This document shows positions 12,781 through 24,994 of a stretch of DNA of 64,000 nucleotides, piece after piece. This DNA is from Alligator mississippiensis (taxonomy: Eukaryota > Chordata > Crocodylia > Alligatoridae): the NCBI RefSeq assembly GCF_030867095.1, contig NC_081824.1:241057219-241121218 (forward strand), given 5' to 3'. A program made the translations under genes and the position numbers. Within the stretch, counting starts at the first letter, position 1, and each line of letters begins with the position of its first letter. The notes beneath the pieces are model-generated. The model was given only the letters and a program-made list of their open reading frames with translations. It did no database searches and had not been told where the DNA came from.

Positions 12781-13789
12781 TCCTCCTCCATATTCTGACC
12801 CCCCCAGCTAATTCCAAATTCCCAGTTTCCTGAGATAAGTGCTGGCATCCCACAATACAGTGAAAAACTCCTCCAAAATGTTGTCAGATGGCAATATATA
12901 GGACATTGAGGTACCTAGCCACAGAGCTTTTGCTGATACAACCTATACCTGTGAAGATATGCTGTACTGGCAAAGCTAGCTAAGCGTGCAAACATGCTCT
13001 AGCATGTATCAGTATCAGCAACTGTATGCTGGCATGAATCCCCCTGGTAAAACTTTCTAAAAAAAGCTTGGGCAAAAATAGAATATTCCATGACAGGACC
13101 ATTATCTTCTGTGGCTCACATTTCTATATCAAAATTGAGTCATTGCAGCTCTCATTGTAGAATTTACAATGCTAAGTAAACTATGTGTATTTAGTATTTA
13201 GTCAGATGGAAATATTGAGAAATCTATTTAGAACCTCAGAGCAGGTGGAATTTCTCTTCCACGTATAAGGTTCACTTGAAACACAATCAGTTACAAAGGA
13301 ACATTCAGCAATTAGTAATTCTTCCTGTGGTGCAGCAATTTTATAGCATACCTCTACTCAAGACATTTATAAGATTTTGTTTGATGGATGACTGTGAACA
13401 TGCACTGAATTTGGTAGCCGTGGAAGATGGAAATTAGGGCTGTTGTGCAACCCACAATTCTTCTGAGAATCTCTGTACAACATCTATGAGTTTCCATAAA
13501 CTCATCGGTAAGATAGCAGTCAGTGCATGAATTTGTTTTTCACAGATACAAAAAGGACAAAGATACTTAGTAACTGAATACAAAAAAACCCAGCAGTTTA
13601 ATCCAGGCTGTGCCTGGGCCGTTTCCCCATTCCAGCTGAGTGGAGAGACTTTTTGATGTGAGTGAAGGTGGAACCTCGCACAGAATAGGAGATGCCATAG
13701 TATGTGATTCTATAAAAGAGATACAGAAGGAAAGAACAATTGAAGACATGGAAGTACTGGGTAAATGGAAAATGGGATAAGTACATCTT
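12781..13789. other. Intergenic DNA without recognised features
   Basis: AT-rich sequence. I see no exon, recent repeat or structured RNA. Short antisense frames at 13567-13786 show no domain. Confidence 0.4.
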
Positions 13790-14270
13790 GGGGTTACTGA
13801 AGGTAGATCATATCAGTCTAACTTGACTTCTTTTTATGACAAAGGAAAGGTGGTAGATCTCATCTGTCTAGGTTTCAGTAGTGTTGGTTGAACCCATGTT
13901 GGTCTAAGAACATAGGAAGACAGGATTCTTTGGGTAAAATCCAGTATCTTTTATTAGTCCATCTAAAATGGTCTAACAGTTGGTTTAGTAAAAGATATCA
14001 GATATACCCAAAGAACCTTGTCTGCCTAGGCTTCAGTAGAGCATTTCATAGTGTCATATGGGAAATTATTAGCTAAACTGGAGATGATGAAGATTAGTAG
14101 AAGAAACAGTAAAATCAGCAAAGAACTGGCTAAAGAGGAGATTACAACAGGTTGTATCAAAAGGGGAAGTATTGGCCTGGGGAAGGTAACGACTGCAGTT
14201 CCTCAAAGATTGGTTCTGGAACAGGTTTAATTTAATATTTTTATTAATGACCTATGTATGAATATATTTG
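13790..14270 (+). mobile_element. Old CR1 fragment (RT region) carrying a Penelope-tail insertion
   Basis: Plus-strand pieces read SNLTSFYDKGKVVDL before 13880 and FSRAFHSVIWEII after 14026, the CR1 RT region that normally reads FYDQ...VIYLDFSKAF. Many stops and frame changes show it is old. It is interrupted at 13881-14025. Confidence 0.7.
13881..14025. mobile_element. Penelope-like element insertion made only of two inverted 3' tails
   Basis: Two copies of the tail lie head to head. The left one reads on the minus strand and the right one on the plus strand, each with AAAAGATATC-like text followed by CCCAAAGAA and CTTGTCT. The flanks CTAGGTTTCAGTA (13868-13880) and CTAGGCTTCAGTA (14026-14038) form a 13-bp target duplication with one mismatch, within the range known for Penelope elements. 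Confidence 0.75.
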
Positions 14271-14280
14271 ATCCAATGAA

Positions 14281-14830
14281 CTAAATGCCCTCAGGGCAAC
14301 TACATGGGTGAACAGCAACTACACACCAGAATGAACTCTTACAGAAAATACATAAAGGACAGAGACACATATACACTAATAGGAGCACATTTCCCACAGA
14401 TCTCACTATCCTCATACACAAGGGTAATCTACTTAACACCTTTAAAAGGTGAAGTTGGAAGCAAAAATTCATAAAATGGCTGGATTTAACCAAGGACATA
14501 AACTGGCTGGATTTAACCAAGGACTTAACATTGATATTGGTTTTATGGTGCATTACAGTTTGCCTGATTCCTGAATCCTTTATCCACATGAAAGATGAGA
14601 ATGACCCTCCTCCCTTTTCATAGGCCTTGATCTGCCAGTAATCAGATTTTCTTCTTCTGTTGATAGTGTGTCTGCTACCCCTGGGGATTTCTCTTACCGT
14701 CTCCTGCAACTGTTTCTCACTATGCTATTCTTGGGTTGTTGTGGTCAGACCTGAAGAATAATGTATTGCATTTGAAAGCTTGTCTAACTATCCCAAACAT
14801 ACCTTTCATCCAATAAAAGACATCTCTAAG
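14281..14830 (+). mobile_element. Penelope-like element, degraded 3' end (GIY-YIG region and tail)
   Basis: The first part, read on the plus strand, aligns with the GIY-YIG region of the element at 27540-27770 (LHTRMNSY, KYIKDRDT, GAHFPQ against LRTRMNAH, KSIKDKNT, GAHFSQ). The end carries GAAAGCTTGTC and CAATAAAAGACATC, the Penelope tail landmarks. Heavily diverged. Confidence 0.65.
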
Positions 14831-16875
14831 AAATCCTCTCCTCTTCCATAATTTCTGGACCATTATAGCTACAACATCATTCTTACACTCCTCGAAACTG
14901 GAAGAAATTTTGTATTACAAAATGCCAGTCCAAACACTCATGCACTTAGGGACTAATAACAAGAATCTCTGCTATAAGCTGGGGATTCAGAATTGACAGA
15001 GAAAAAGCCTAGGTGAATTAGTTGATCAAAAGATGAGTATGAGCCACCAAGATAATGTATCTATGGAAAAGGAAAAGTGATCTCAGGAGCTATTTCTGAT
15101 AGAGAAGTATTTCCTAATTTCAGGAGATAAAGTTCTTTAATATCTTCCAGTAGGAGTAGTGGGAGTAGGGGGAAGAGGAGGAGGACTATTACCATATTTC
15201 CTCCCACAGCACATGAATATTTTTCTGAAAATCAGCTGTTAGAAATAGGGGCACATGTAAAGCAATGAAATATAGCTGAGCATATAATATAATAGAGCAT
15301 TAGCGTATTAGCACATTTTTTACACACCACTTTAACGTGCGGTAGAATAGGCTACTGCATGTGGAGAGGCGTCCACTGCCACACTGAATAATTAAACCAA
15401 GCATTCTCCTCTATCAAAAAATCATGGTTTAGTTCAGTCATGTACCTGATAGACACATTGCAAATGCTTAGAAGATCTTATAGTAAGATCTTTTATAAAA
15501 TAATTTAAATTTCTCCATTAAAATCCAGTAATAGGATAGCAAACTGCTTTTTGGCAGGAGAAAACTAGTTACAAATTCTAATAGGTCATCTTAGTGGCAC
15601 TATCAGATTAGATATAGTGCTGAATACAGTGTGTCAACATAAATTCACAAAACCTAAAAGAGAGGAAGAACAGTTGTTATTAGTGGTAGAAGAATTATTA
15701 GTATGGTGCTCTTTTCTGTAATAAAAAATCAGTCCTACAGGTGGGCAATAATTTTCTGGACACATGAAAGATTTCCAGGCAGAAAATACTGAAGGCATGA
15801 AGAACGGTTAGAACAATTCCACCCATAGCTTTTGTCAACATAAAATCTTCCCTTTCAAGCACTAGATGCTGGCTCCTGCTCTGTTGCCAGCATCAGCTAT
15901 GGACATTTCAGGCTCCCTAAGGGGAGATGTAGATTTTTGTTTTTTCTCATCACACAGATGTTGGGAAGATATGAAACTTGGTACACATTTTATTAGGTTA
16001 TCACCTTATATGAAGCAGTGCATGCGGATATGCACTACTGCTTTCTGCCCAAATGAATAGCTCAACTGTAGGTCATAGGCCATATTCCATATATCGCTAA
16101 TAGGGACTATGTAAGAATACCTTAGCTCATGTGAGCTTTTGGACCAGGACAATTTCAGTTTTGTCCCCAGCGATGCTATGTGGAGAGTCTAAAGAAGGCC
16201 AGCACTCTTCATCAGTCAAGAACTGGAGCCTGCAGTGATTTCTTCTACTTAGACCTCTCAGGGACAAGCATGCTGAGATGGAATGCATTTACTGGAATGA
16301 GTGGGCAGCAGCTTGTCATCTAACTTGTTTTTCCCTGCACCTGAGGTTGCCTGAACTAAATAATTAGTCATACAATTTCCTGGAATTGAGGGGTAGAACA
16401 AATGGTTAAAGATTTCAGCAGCGCGTAAGTAATAGGGGGGTTGCAAGTGAAACTGAAAAACAGTTGATCTATTTTGGGGATTGTAAGCAAACTCAGAAAA
16501 CAAAACTCTAGACTACAGCAGCAGGTGACAAGCCTTGTAAAAAAGCTGGTCATGGCCCTGGAAAGGAGAGATTACTAAATACAACCTCAGTCAAGTGAAG
16601 ACCTTCCATGGAGGGCTGCCTGGCTGCCACCTCCTCAGGGTTCTGGCTCACTTCTATAACAGACCTTCACTTTGAAACACAGGCTCTGTCACATTGTGTC
16701 ATCTCCTGTGCCCCTGGTAGATTATGTTAGTCAAGTGCCTCATAAAACTCCCATCAACTAGATCAGCTCTTCCTAAGAATCAGTCATCCTCCACCTCTAC
16801 ATCTTTGCCCGTGTGGTCTTACTCTTTTTCATTCTATTTTTAGTTTAATTCAATGCTTTTTTGGGGCCCACCCTC
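14831..16875. other. Intergenic DNA without recognised features
   Basis: AT-rich unique-looking sequence. The short frames (for example 15866-16060 plus, 16258-16553 minus) have no recognisable product. Confidence 0.4.
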
Positions 16876-17420
16876 AATTGATTCATAGATATTAAAGCTA
16901 GGGCAAAGCATTAGATCACACATATAACCCCTGCATGGAGCTCAATAATTTGTATTTGACTGAAGATCTTCCAGAAAGGCATTCAGCCTTGATGTGAAGA
17001 CATCAAGACACAAACACTCTACTACTTCTGCTGGTAGTTTGTTACAATGATAAATTGTCCTTACTGTTAAAAATGTGTACCTGATTTCCAACTATTGATT
17101 CTTATTATGCATTTCTCTGCTAAATTAGAGAGTATCAGATAGTCTCCCTACAGTATCAGATAGTCTCCTTCTGTGAAGGGACTTGTATGCTGTATCAAGC
17201 CATCTGTCAGGGGTTTTTTGTAAGCAAAATAGACTAAACTACTTATGCTTCTCACTCTCGGGCTTTTTTCCATCATTTGAATAATCATTTAACAAATCTC
17301 TGTTCAACACCATGTCTAATTTTTCAATATCCTTTTTAAAATAATGGCTTCAGAATGGCATGCAGCATTCTGGTACCAAACTCACCAAAGCCTTATTTGA
17401 AGGTGGTGGCTCTCTTGTGT
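16876..17420 (-). mobile_element. Old CR1-type LINE 3' fragment
   Basis: A TTCATAGATATTAAAGCTAG start followed by diverged but ordered CR1 3' landmarks read on the minus strand: the TTCTGTGAAGGGACTTG area, the ATCCTTTTTAAAATAATGGC area and the CATTCTGGTACCAAACTC area. It is clearly older than the other copies here. Confidence 0.6.
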
Positions 17421-18179
17421 GGGAAATTTCACCTCAATTCTGTCTTTACTGATTTCCCATGGTCATTTATGGATTGTTGTTAAACTTTCATGTTCTTGAA
17501 GGGTGCAGGCACAAGGCAGTGTTTACTCCATGCTTTAACTTCAGTTTTAACTCCATGTTCACAAAAGTTTATAACGTGTGTATGCTTCTAATGGACAGCA
17601 TCTTTACTAAGATCAGCAGGGCCCGCAGTCCTTTCTGGTAAGCATGATTTAAATTCCATTCCCTCTGTCACAGTAAAGCTTTGAATTTTAAAATTTGTAC
17701 CAGAAATGGCTGACATACACTTGTACAAAGGTTTGTTTTCCCCTCAGCTTCCAATGGTAGTGAACTTCTGATCCAAGTGATGACCCTATCCTTATAGTAC
17801 TTTAGTGCTGAATGCTACACAGCCTGATTAACAGTGGCAGTTCAGTACAGAAGTCTGTGTTTAGCTGCAATTTCTTTTTTGTAGTTCAACTGCATAGAAA
17901 CTAACAGAAGGTAAAACCATGCAGCAGTTCTTTAAGCAGGCCAAATGACCAATCTTCAGTGACAGAATTCAGCATGGGAGTTTCAAATGAGACCCCTCAG
18001 GAGGTATTTGGGATAGATTTGCATTTCCATGAAGGCTCTCTTACACTCTGAATGAAAGAGCAGGGTTCATTTGAAAGCAAAAGCAGCCAACCCAATTTTG
18101 ATCTATAACATTCAAAATTCTCATACTAGGCTCATACCAAATTCTCATACTGGGCCCCAAATGGGAAGTTTCTATTTAG
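17421..18179. other. Intergenic DNA without recognised features
   Basis: No exon or element identified. It ends where a Penelope tail begins near 18180. Confidence 0.35.
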
Positions 18180-18824
18180 AAAGAAGGAATCAGTACTCCA
18201 TGTAAATGTGATATCTTTTATTAGACCATCTAGATATTTGCAAAAAAAAGAGTCTTTATTTGCAAGTTTTGGGGCACACTCCACCTAGGAGAAATTTTAC
18301 AATCTTTGTACAGTAAAAGCTGTGTTAACCGGCACCTTACAAGCCGGCATGCTCTATTAACCGGCATGCTGGCTTGTAAGGTAAATGTGAAAGCGGAAGT
18401 GCCCACCATAGCACTTCTGGTTTTGCCAAGCCCCCAAGGCCTGAGGCAAAGCAGTCTGCGCTGCTGAGCCCCCATGGCCTGGGGCATAGCAGCCTGTGCG
18501 GGGCCTGCCTCCCTGTCCCTCGGGGCCTGATGGAGGGGCGGTGATGTGGCAGGAGGGGCAGCGGGAGGGGCAGCGGGAGAGGCAGCGGCCCAAACAGGCA
18601 AAGACACCCATTCTGGCCTCTCAGTTAACTGGCATTATTGTTATCTGGCACCCCCCATTCCCCATGAGTGCCAGATAACAAAGCTTTTGCTGTATTCTCC
18701 TTCGCCTGAAGAAGGGTGTGTGCGCCTGAAAGTTTGCAAATAAAGAATTTTTTTTTGCAAATATCTGGTTGATCTAATAACAGATATCACCTCTACCAAG
18801 AGTTCTGATTCCTTTTGCCTGTAG
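18180..18824. mobile_element. Penelope inverted-tail insertion split by a Tigger-like element
   Basis: The left arm (18180-18310, minus) and right arm (18693-18824, plus) are inverted copies of the Penelope 3' tail, sharing TTGCAAATAAAGA, TTTGCAAATATCT and GATATCAC. Outer ends read GGAATCAG and CTGATTCC. The arms would be adjacent but for the insertion at 18311-18692. Confidence 0.75.
18311..18692. mobile_element. Tigger-like (pogo group, Tc1/mariner) nonautonomous element
   Basis: 382 bp with ends CAGTAAAAGCTGTGTTAACC and inverted CAAAGCTTTTGCTG. TA lies on both sides (18309-18310 and 18693-18694), the target duplication expected for this superfamily. AACCGGCA text inside the ends is typical of Tigger relics. 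There is no transposase; the inner frames are GC-driven. Confidence 0.82.
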
Positions 18825-19214
18825 AGCAATACCATTACAATCTGTATTCCTGAAACATTTAGAAAGATATATTTTTGGCCTGTGTTATTTTTCCTTGCAC
18901 CTTAACTGCCCTCTCATTAAAGTGATTATATAATGTAATACTTCCCTGAGGAGAACTGATTATTTCCTAGCAGATTATCTGATTAGTTTACATTCTTTGG
19001 GAAAGACTGGCTCAAATGCAAAATCCATTTGGCAATGAATATCCTGCCCAGTAGTCAAATACTGCACTGTGAGCTCTAGTTCATTCCTTTTGCCTCTTCA
19101 CTAATGGTTCTCAGACACAAGCCTGGCACACTATACCAAGCCTGGGTATTAGTGCTGGTTGTCAGCTTTACAAACTAGTCACCTTGACTTCCACTTCCTA
19201 ACCACGAGATTAGT
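18825..19214. other. Intergenic DNA without recognised features
   Basis: AT-rich sequence between the Penelope tail and the CR1 3' end. Nothing was identified. Confidence 0.35.
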
Positions 19215-22200
19215 TTCTGCTACTATTATAAAAGAACATTAGGGTTGGAAGAGACCTCAGGAGGCCATCTAGTTCAACCGCCTGCTCAAAGCATGACCAT
19301 CCCCAACTAGATCATTCCATCCAAAGCTTTGTCAAGTGGGGCCTTAAAAACATTCAGGGATGGAGATTCCACCACCTCTCTAGGTAACCTGTTCCAGTGC
19401 TTTACCACCTTCCTAGTGAGAAAGTTTTTCCTAATATCCAACCTAGACTTCTCTTGCTGCAACTTGAGACCATTGCTTCTTATTCTGTCACCTGTCACCA
19501 TCCATCATCTTTGGAATCACCCTTCAGGTAGTTAAAGGCTGCTATCAATTCTGCCCTCAGTCTTCTTTTCTGCAGACTAAATATGCTCAGTTCTCTCAGC
19601 CTCTCCTCCTAAGTCATGTGCCCCAGCCCCTAACCATTATCACTGCCCTCTGCTGGACTTTCTCCGACTTGTCCACATCCTTTCTATAGTGAGGGGCCCA
19701 AAACTGAACACAGTACTCCAGATGTGGCCTCACCAGTGCAGAATAGAGGGAAACACTAACTTCTCTCAATCTGATGGCAACACTCCTACTAATGCAGCCC
19801 AGTATGTTATTAGCCTGTTTTTGCAACCAGGACACACTAATTCATATCCAGCTTATTGTCCACTGTCCTTTTCTGCAGAGGTCCTTTTCTGCAGAGTTGC
19901 CACTTACCCACTTGGTCCCTAGCCTGTATTGGTGCATGGGATTCTTCTGTCTTAAGTGCAGGACTTTACACTTGTCCTTGTTGAACCTCATGAGATTTCT
20001 TTTGGCCCAATCCTCCAATTTGTCTAGGTCACTCTGAATCCTAGCCCTACCCTCCAGGATATCTACTGCACACCCCCACCCCCAGCTTGGTGTCATCTGC
20101 AAACTTGCTGAGGGTCCAATCCATCCGATCTTCCAGATCATTAATGAAGATACTGAACAAAACCAACCCCAGGACTGACCTCTAGGTCACTCCATTTGAT
20201 ACTGGCTGCCAACTAGACATCGAGCCACTGATCACTACTTGTTGAGCCCAACAATCCAGCCAGCTTTCTATGCACCTCACAGCCCATCCATCCAACTCAT
20301 ACTTCCTCAGATTGCTTGCAAGAATGCTGTGGGAGACAGTATCAAAAGCCTTGCTAAAGCCAAGGTATATCACATCCACTACTTTCCCTGCATCTACAGA
20401 GCCAGTCATCTCATCATAGAAGGCAATCAGTTTGGTCAGGCATGACTTGCCCTTGTTGAATCCATGTTGACTGTTCCTGATCACTTTCTTCTTCTCCAAG
20501 TGCTTAGAAATAGATTCTTTGATAACCTGCTCCATGATTTTACTGGGGACTGAGGTGAGGCTGATTGATCTGTAGTTCCCTGGATCTGCCTTATTCCATT
20601 TCTTAAAGATGGGCACTGATATTTGCTCTTTTCCAGTCATCCAGGACCTCTCCCAATTGCCACAAACTTTCAAACATAATGGCCAGCAGTTCTGCAATCA
20701 TATCAGCCAACTCACTCAGCACCCTCAAATGCATTGCATTTGGCCCCATGGTTTTGTATAGGTCCAGCTTTTCTAAACAGTCCCTAACCTGTTTTTTCAC
20801 CACTGAGGGCTGTTCACCTTCTCCTCAACCTGTGCTGCCTAGTGCAGTAGTCTGGGAGCTGACCTTGCCTGTGAAGACCAAGGTAAAAAAGGCATTGAGT
20901 GCCTTTTCCTCATCATCTGTCACTAGGTTGCCTCCCCTATTCAGTAAGGGACCCAGACTTTCCCTGACCTTCCTCTTGTTGCTAACATACTTGTAGAAAA
21001 CCTTTTTGCTACCCTTCACATTCCTTGCTAACTGCAACTCCATTTGGCCTCCCAGGGGATCCTACCCATCAGTTCCCTGAGGGAATCAAAGTCTGCTTTT
21101 CTGAAGTCCAGGGTCCATGTTTTGCTGCTCTCCTTCCTTCCTTCCCTCAGGATTCTGAACTCAATCATCTCGTGGTCACTGTTGCCCAAGTTGCCATCCA
21201 CTTCTACATCCCCCACCAGTTCTTCCCTGTTTGTGAGCAGCAGGGCAAGAAGAGCTCTCCAAAAACTTCTTGGATTGCCAACGCACTGCTGTATTGTCCT
21301 CCCAGCAGATGTCAGGGTGATTGAAGTCCTCCATGAGAACCAGGGCCTGTGAGCTGGAAACTTCCACAAGTTGGCTGAAGAAAGCCTCATCTACCTCATT
21401 TTCCTGGTCTGGTGGTCTACAGGAGACACCTACCACAACATCGCCCTTGTTGCTCTCCCCTTTAACCTTAAACCAGAGACTTTCAACAGGCCTGTCTCCA
21501 GTTTCATACTGGAGCTCTGAGCAATCATACAGCTCTTTTACATAAAGTACAACTCCTCTTCCTCTTCTCCCCTGCCTGTCCTTCCTGTAGTTTGTACCCC
21601 TTGTCATATTGAATGAAATAGTTTGAATGTTTGTAAAGGTTGCTCATTAGCCAGTTTCAGGAAGAAGATAAGATTTATCTCCTTATCTAGTTCTTTGTTT
21701 TGGGGACTACGTGCAAAAGGTCCTGACTTTGCTTAAAGTCTTAATTTAAATTTCATCTTTTAGAAATCTTTTACAAAGAGAGCAAATATCCTGAATTCCA
21801 AGAGATCAAACCCTGAGGCCTTTTGACCAGGTTGGTAAGAAAAGGGCATTTGCAGTGATATGGAAGTTTCCCAAAGGTAATTTAAAATGCTCAACAAAGG
21901 TAAAAGAATCTGTTGAGTAAGATCCGAGCCCAAATTTGGGAGCAGTGATATATTGAGTAGGAGGAGCCCACTGACGGCAGCTCGCTCAATAAAAACGGTA
22001 ACTTACTGTCCCAATTTGGAGGTGACTATACTTGTAGAACAACGAAGGAAAAATCGCAAGTATAGCCCGGGTCAGACTGATCACCTGAACTACCCTCTCC
22101 GTGAACACGAATCTCTTAGTTCACGCTGAAGCTGCGGAGCACCTGAAAAGGACTGAAGGAAGGGGACTTAGTCCTATCACTGCTGAGGCCAGCCTATTGA

Positions 22201-24470
22201 ATTGTATTGCTGAGCCCATTTCATTGAACCGTACTACTGAGGCCAACCCATTAAATCGTACTACTGAGGAATGAAACCATATTTTGGTATTTGGCTTCTT
22301 GGAATTCTAGGATTGTAAGTATAATATGAAAAATGATAGTATTGATTCAAATTTAACTTTTAGTTGTAATTGTAGTTGTTTTTGTAACACTAATTCTTAT
22401 AGTATTGTTTGGGAAGGAAGTGCATTCGGAGCATTGTTTCTAATACATGTAATTATTGTGTTTTTAATGTTTGTGGTGTTTCTTAAAGCTAAGCAGTGTT
22501 ATATACGTAGCAAAGAGTTTTAAAATAAAATTGTGTTGTATAAATTAAGTGTGTAATCATTGTGAAATCGTGCAATCAGTTAACTACTCCCCCAGCCAGT
22601 GCATCAAAACGAATCAGTAAATTGTGTGGGATTTTCTCTATTCCATAACCCACTAGAGACACCCCTCTGTGAAAGTGTTGCATCTAACCTAATAAAGTAT
22701 TCTAGCCTCTCTTCTCTGACTGCTCTGTTTGGAGTAATTATGGTATTTTCCAACTCTTGTCTGCCATGTCTTGATTAGTATATGATGTTAGTAGTCAGGA
22801 GGTGTTATTTGTTATCTACTGCAATAAAATCTGGCAATCTATGGGGGAAAGAGGATCTTCTTGAACTATGCCTTTTTTTTGGTAATTCTTGTGTAGGATA
22901 ACTAATGCTGACCATCAAGTTGAAATCACAGTCTTACTTCGTTTAGATTAACAATTTTCTTTATTTATTCATACTCAAACTTACATCCATAATCAACTTG
23001 CTGTTTGCAAGACTGTCATTACTTCTTTACATCAATTAAGTACTAATATCAACTTAAACAGAATCCAACTCGGATATGATTTTAATTTAACAGCTACACT
23101 GCTTAATCTAACACTCTTCTTCAGTCTGGTTTATATCACACAGGATTTTATTTACTTTTTTTTTCCTTCGTCTCTGGGCATGGTCTCTTTTCTTGAGAAC
23201 TTGCAGCATCTTCTACCAGTCTCCTTTGTCTATCCCTTTCATCTAGAGCCCGGTTGGCTCACAACAAAGTCCAACAATAAACAGCAACAAAACCCCCAGT
23301 CCCATTATCCTCAATGAGACGGGCCTTCCTCCACCCCTTTCTCTCTCTTGTGGAGTATTACCTTTCCAGGATTTCTTGCCGGTAATTCCCAGCTTAATTA
23401 ACTCCACTTGACTTCTTCACTCTCCTCGAGCCTGGTCCTCCGAGATTTTTTTCTCCCTGCCTTCTTCCTGAGCTTTTTCTTCCCTGCCCTCTTCTTGCAT
23501 CTGTTTTCACACCCTCTGTGACAGCGCTCCAGTCATGCGAGTTATCCCACCAAGTCTCTGTTATTCCAGTCATGTCATAGTTCCCTGACTATGCAAGGAC
23601 TTCCAGTTCTTCCTGCTTGTTACCCAGGCTCCATGCGTCCATGTACAGACACCTAAGGTAAATAGATGATTGCCGTACTTTCTCAGGAAGAATAAGGAGG
23701 TCTCCTCAGTTGCCGCCTCCTCCTTGTGCTTCCTCCAGGTCGCCCTCTTCCCCATTTACCTCAAGGCTTTGATCTCCACCCTTGGCAAACCTAGTTCAAA
23801 ACCCTCTTCACTAGGTTAGCAAGCCAGTCTGTGAAGCTGCTCTTCCCTCTCTTCTTCAGGTATATCCCATCTCTTCCTAGCAATCCTTCTTCTTCGAACA
23901 ACATCCCATGGTCAAAGTAGCCGAATCCCTGCTGGCAATACCACCTGCACAGTCATGCATTGATCAGTAGAATGCATCTGCTCCTGCCCCAGCCCTTCCA
24001 CTTGTCTGGAAGGATCAAGGAGAATAGCACCCTTATACCCAGAGCTCTAGTTAATCTTGATCTGCTCAGGGTCACCCCTGGCAGTTTCATTGGTGTCCAC
24101 ATTGATAAACAGCATGGGATAGTAGTCAGAGGGTGAGATGAGCCTTGGTAATCCTTCTGTGACATCTCAGATCTGGGCTCTAGGCAATCAGCAGACCTCC
24201 TGGGACAATAGGTCAGGCCAGCAGATGGATCCCTTCAACCCTCCCAAGAAGGAGTCTCCAACCACCACCACCCATTACTTCCTCTTCATGGCAGTAGTCT
24301 CAATCCTCCCCACCTTGGGGATTCCTGGCCTGGCCTCTTCCACCAGTAGATTGTGCTCCTCCTCCTCTGTTGCTAGCACTCCATATCTGTTCTTCAGGCA
24401 AACTGCTGCATGTCTGGATGACAACTTATGCAAAGTAAGAATGAGAGGCTCCATTTAAGTCATGAGATAC
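19215..24470 (-). mobile_element. Nearly full-length CR1 LINE split by a 1.9 kb element
   Basis: The 3' end with GGTTGGAAGAGACCTCAGG lies near 19230. On the minus strand the RT C-terminal part is at 20141-19307, with RT at 20697-20182 (YRSISLTSV, CLTKLIAFYDEM, GFSKAFDTVSHS). The linker is at 21390-20825 and endonuclease at 21607-21176 ([23 protein letters not shown]). Past the insertion, the endonuclease start continues at 23516-23660 (GITETWWDNSHDWS). Farther upstream, to about 24470, the text matches the ORF1 region of sauropsid CR1, which encodes an SGNH-type esterase. There are multiple frameshifts and stops. Confidence 0.92.
21602..23511. mobile_element. TG...CA retroelement fossil, 1.9 kb, inside the CR1
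   Basis: It begins TGTCATATTG and ends TTTTCACA. CCCT lies directly on both sides (21598-21601 and 23512-23515), a 4-bp target duplication, and CR1 text resumes on each side. Polyadenylation-like AATAAA text occurs on both strands, so it may be a composite of nested LTR pieces. One small frame at 22326-22523 has a hydrophobic segment like a membrane-spanning tail. It looks broken or LTR-only; the family is not determined. Confidence 0.65.
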
Positions 24471-24501
24471 TTCTCAGGAGTGAGGATGGCAGAATCTAAC
24501 C

Positions 24502-24990
24502 CAAGGGTGGGCAATTATTTTGGGTGGAGGGTTTTTTACCAAGTTTTAGCAAGCTGTTGAAGACTGCAAGGGTAGCCCTGCCCCTTGACAGGTGCCCCCC
24601 CCCATTGCCATCTTGGGACTGGAAGTCCCACCCCTTAACCCCTGACCTTTGCCACCAGAAGTCCCTCCCCATCCCTCCAGAAGTACTCCTTTCAGCAAGG
24701 GGGTTTGCCATCTCAGAACCAGAAAAATACCAAAGTATATTCTAAATATCAATCATCTACCAGAACATTCATTAATTTGATTTCAAAAAATATTTTTGTC
24801 CTGATTTACATGTGTTTGTGTAGTGTACATAGACATGATTGTACAATAGCTTAAAATGAAGTCTTACTCTTGCATATTTTGAGGGAGTGTGGGGAGTATG
24901 GGTGGATGAGTATAGGTTTGTCGGGGGCTGTGGGTGTGTGGGTATGTAGGGTGTGGGGGTGTGTGTGAGGTTTGTGGAGGATGCAACCCC
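24502..24990 (+). mobile_element. hAT-like nonautonomous element with GT-rich tail, copy 2
   Basis: It starts CAAGGGTGGGCAATTATTTTG and its body matches the inverted copy at 8009-8493. It ends in a GT-rich tract (24890-24975). The right boundary merges with the start of a Penelope-like element, so the end is approximate. Confidence 0.68.
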
Positions 24991-24994
24991 CCAA

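Noticed and set aside
22326-22523. 65-codon frame with a hydrophobic segment as a host membrane protein
   Set aside because: It lies within a TG...CA fossil inside a CR1, with no host exon context.
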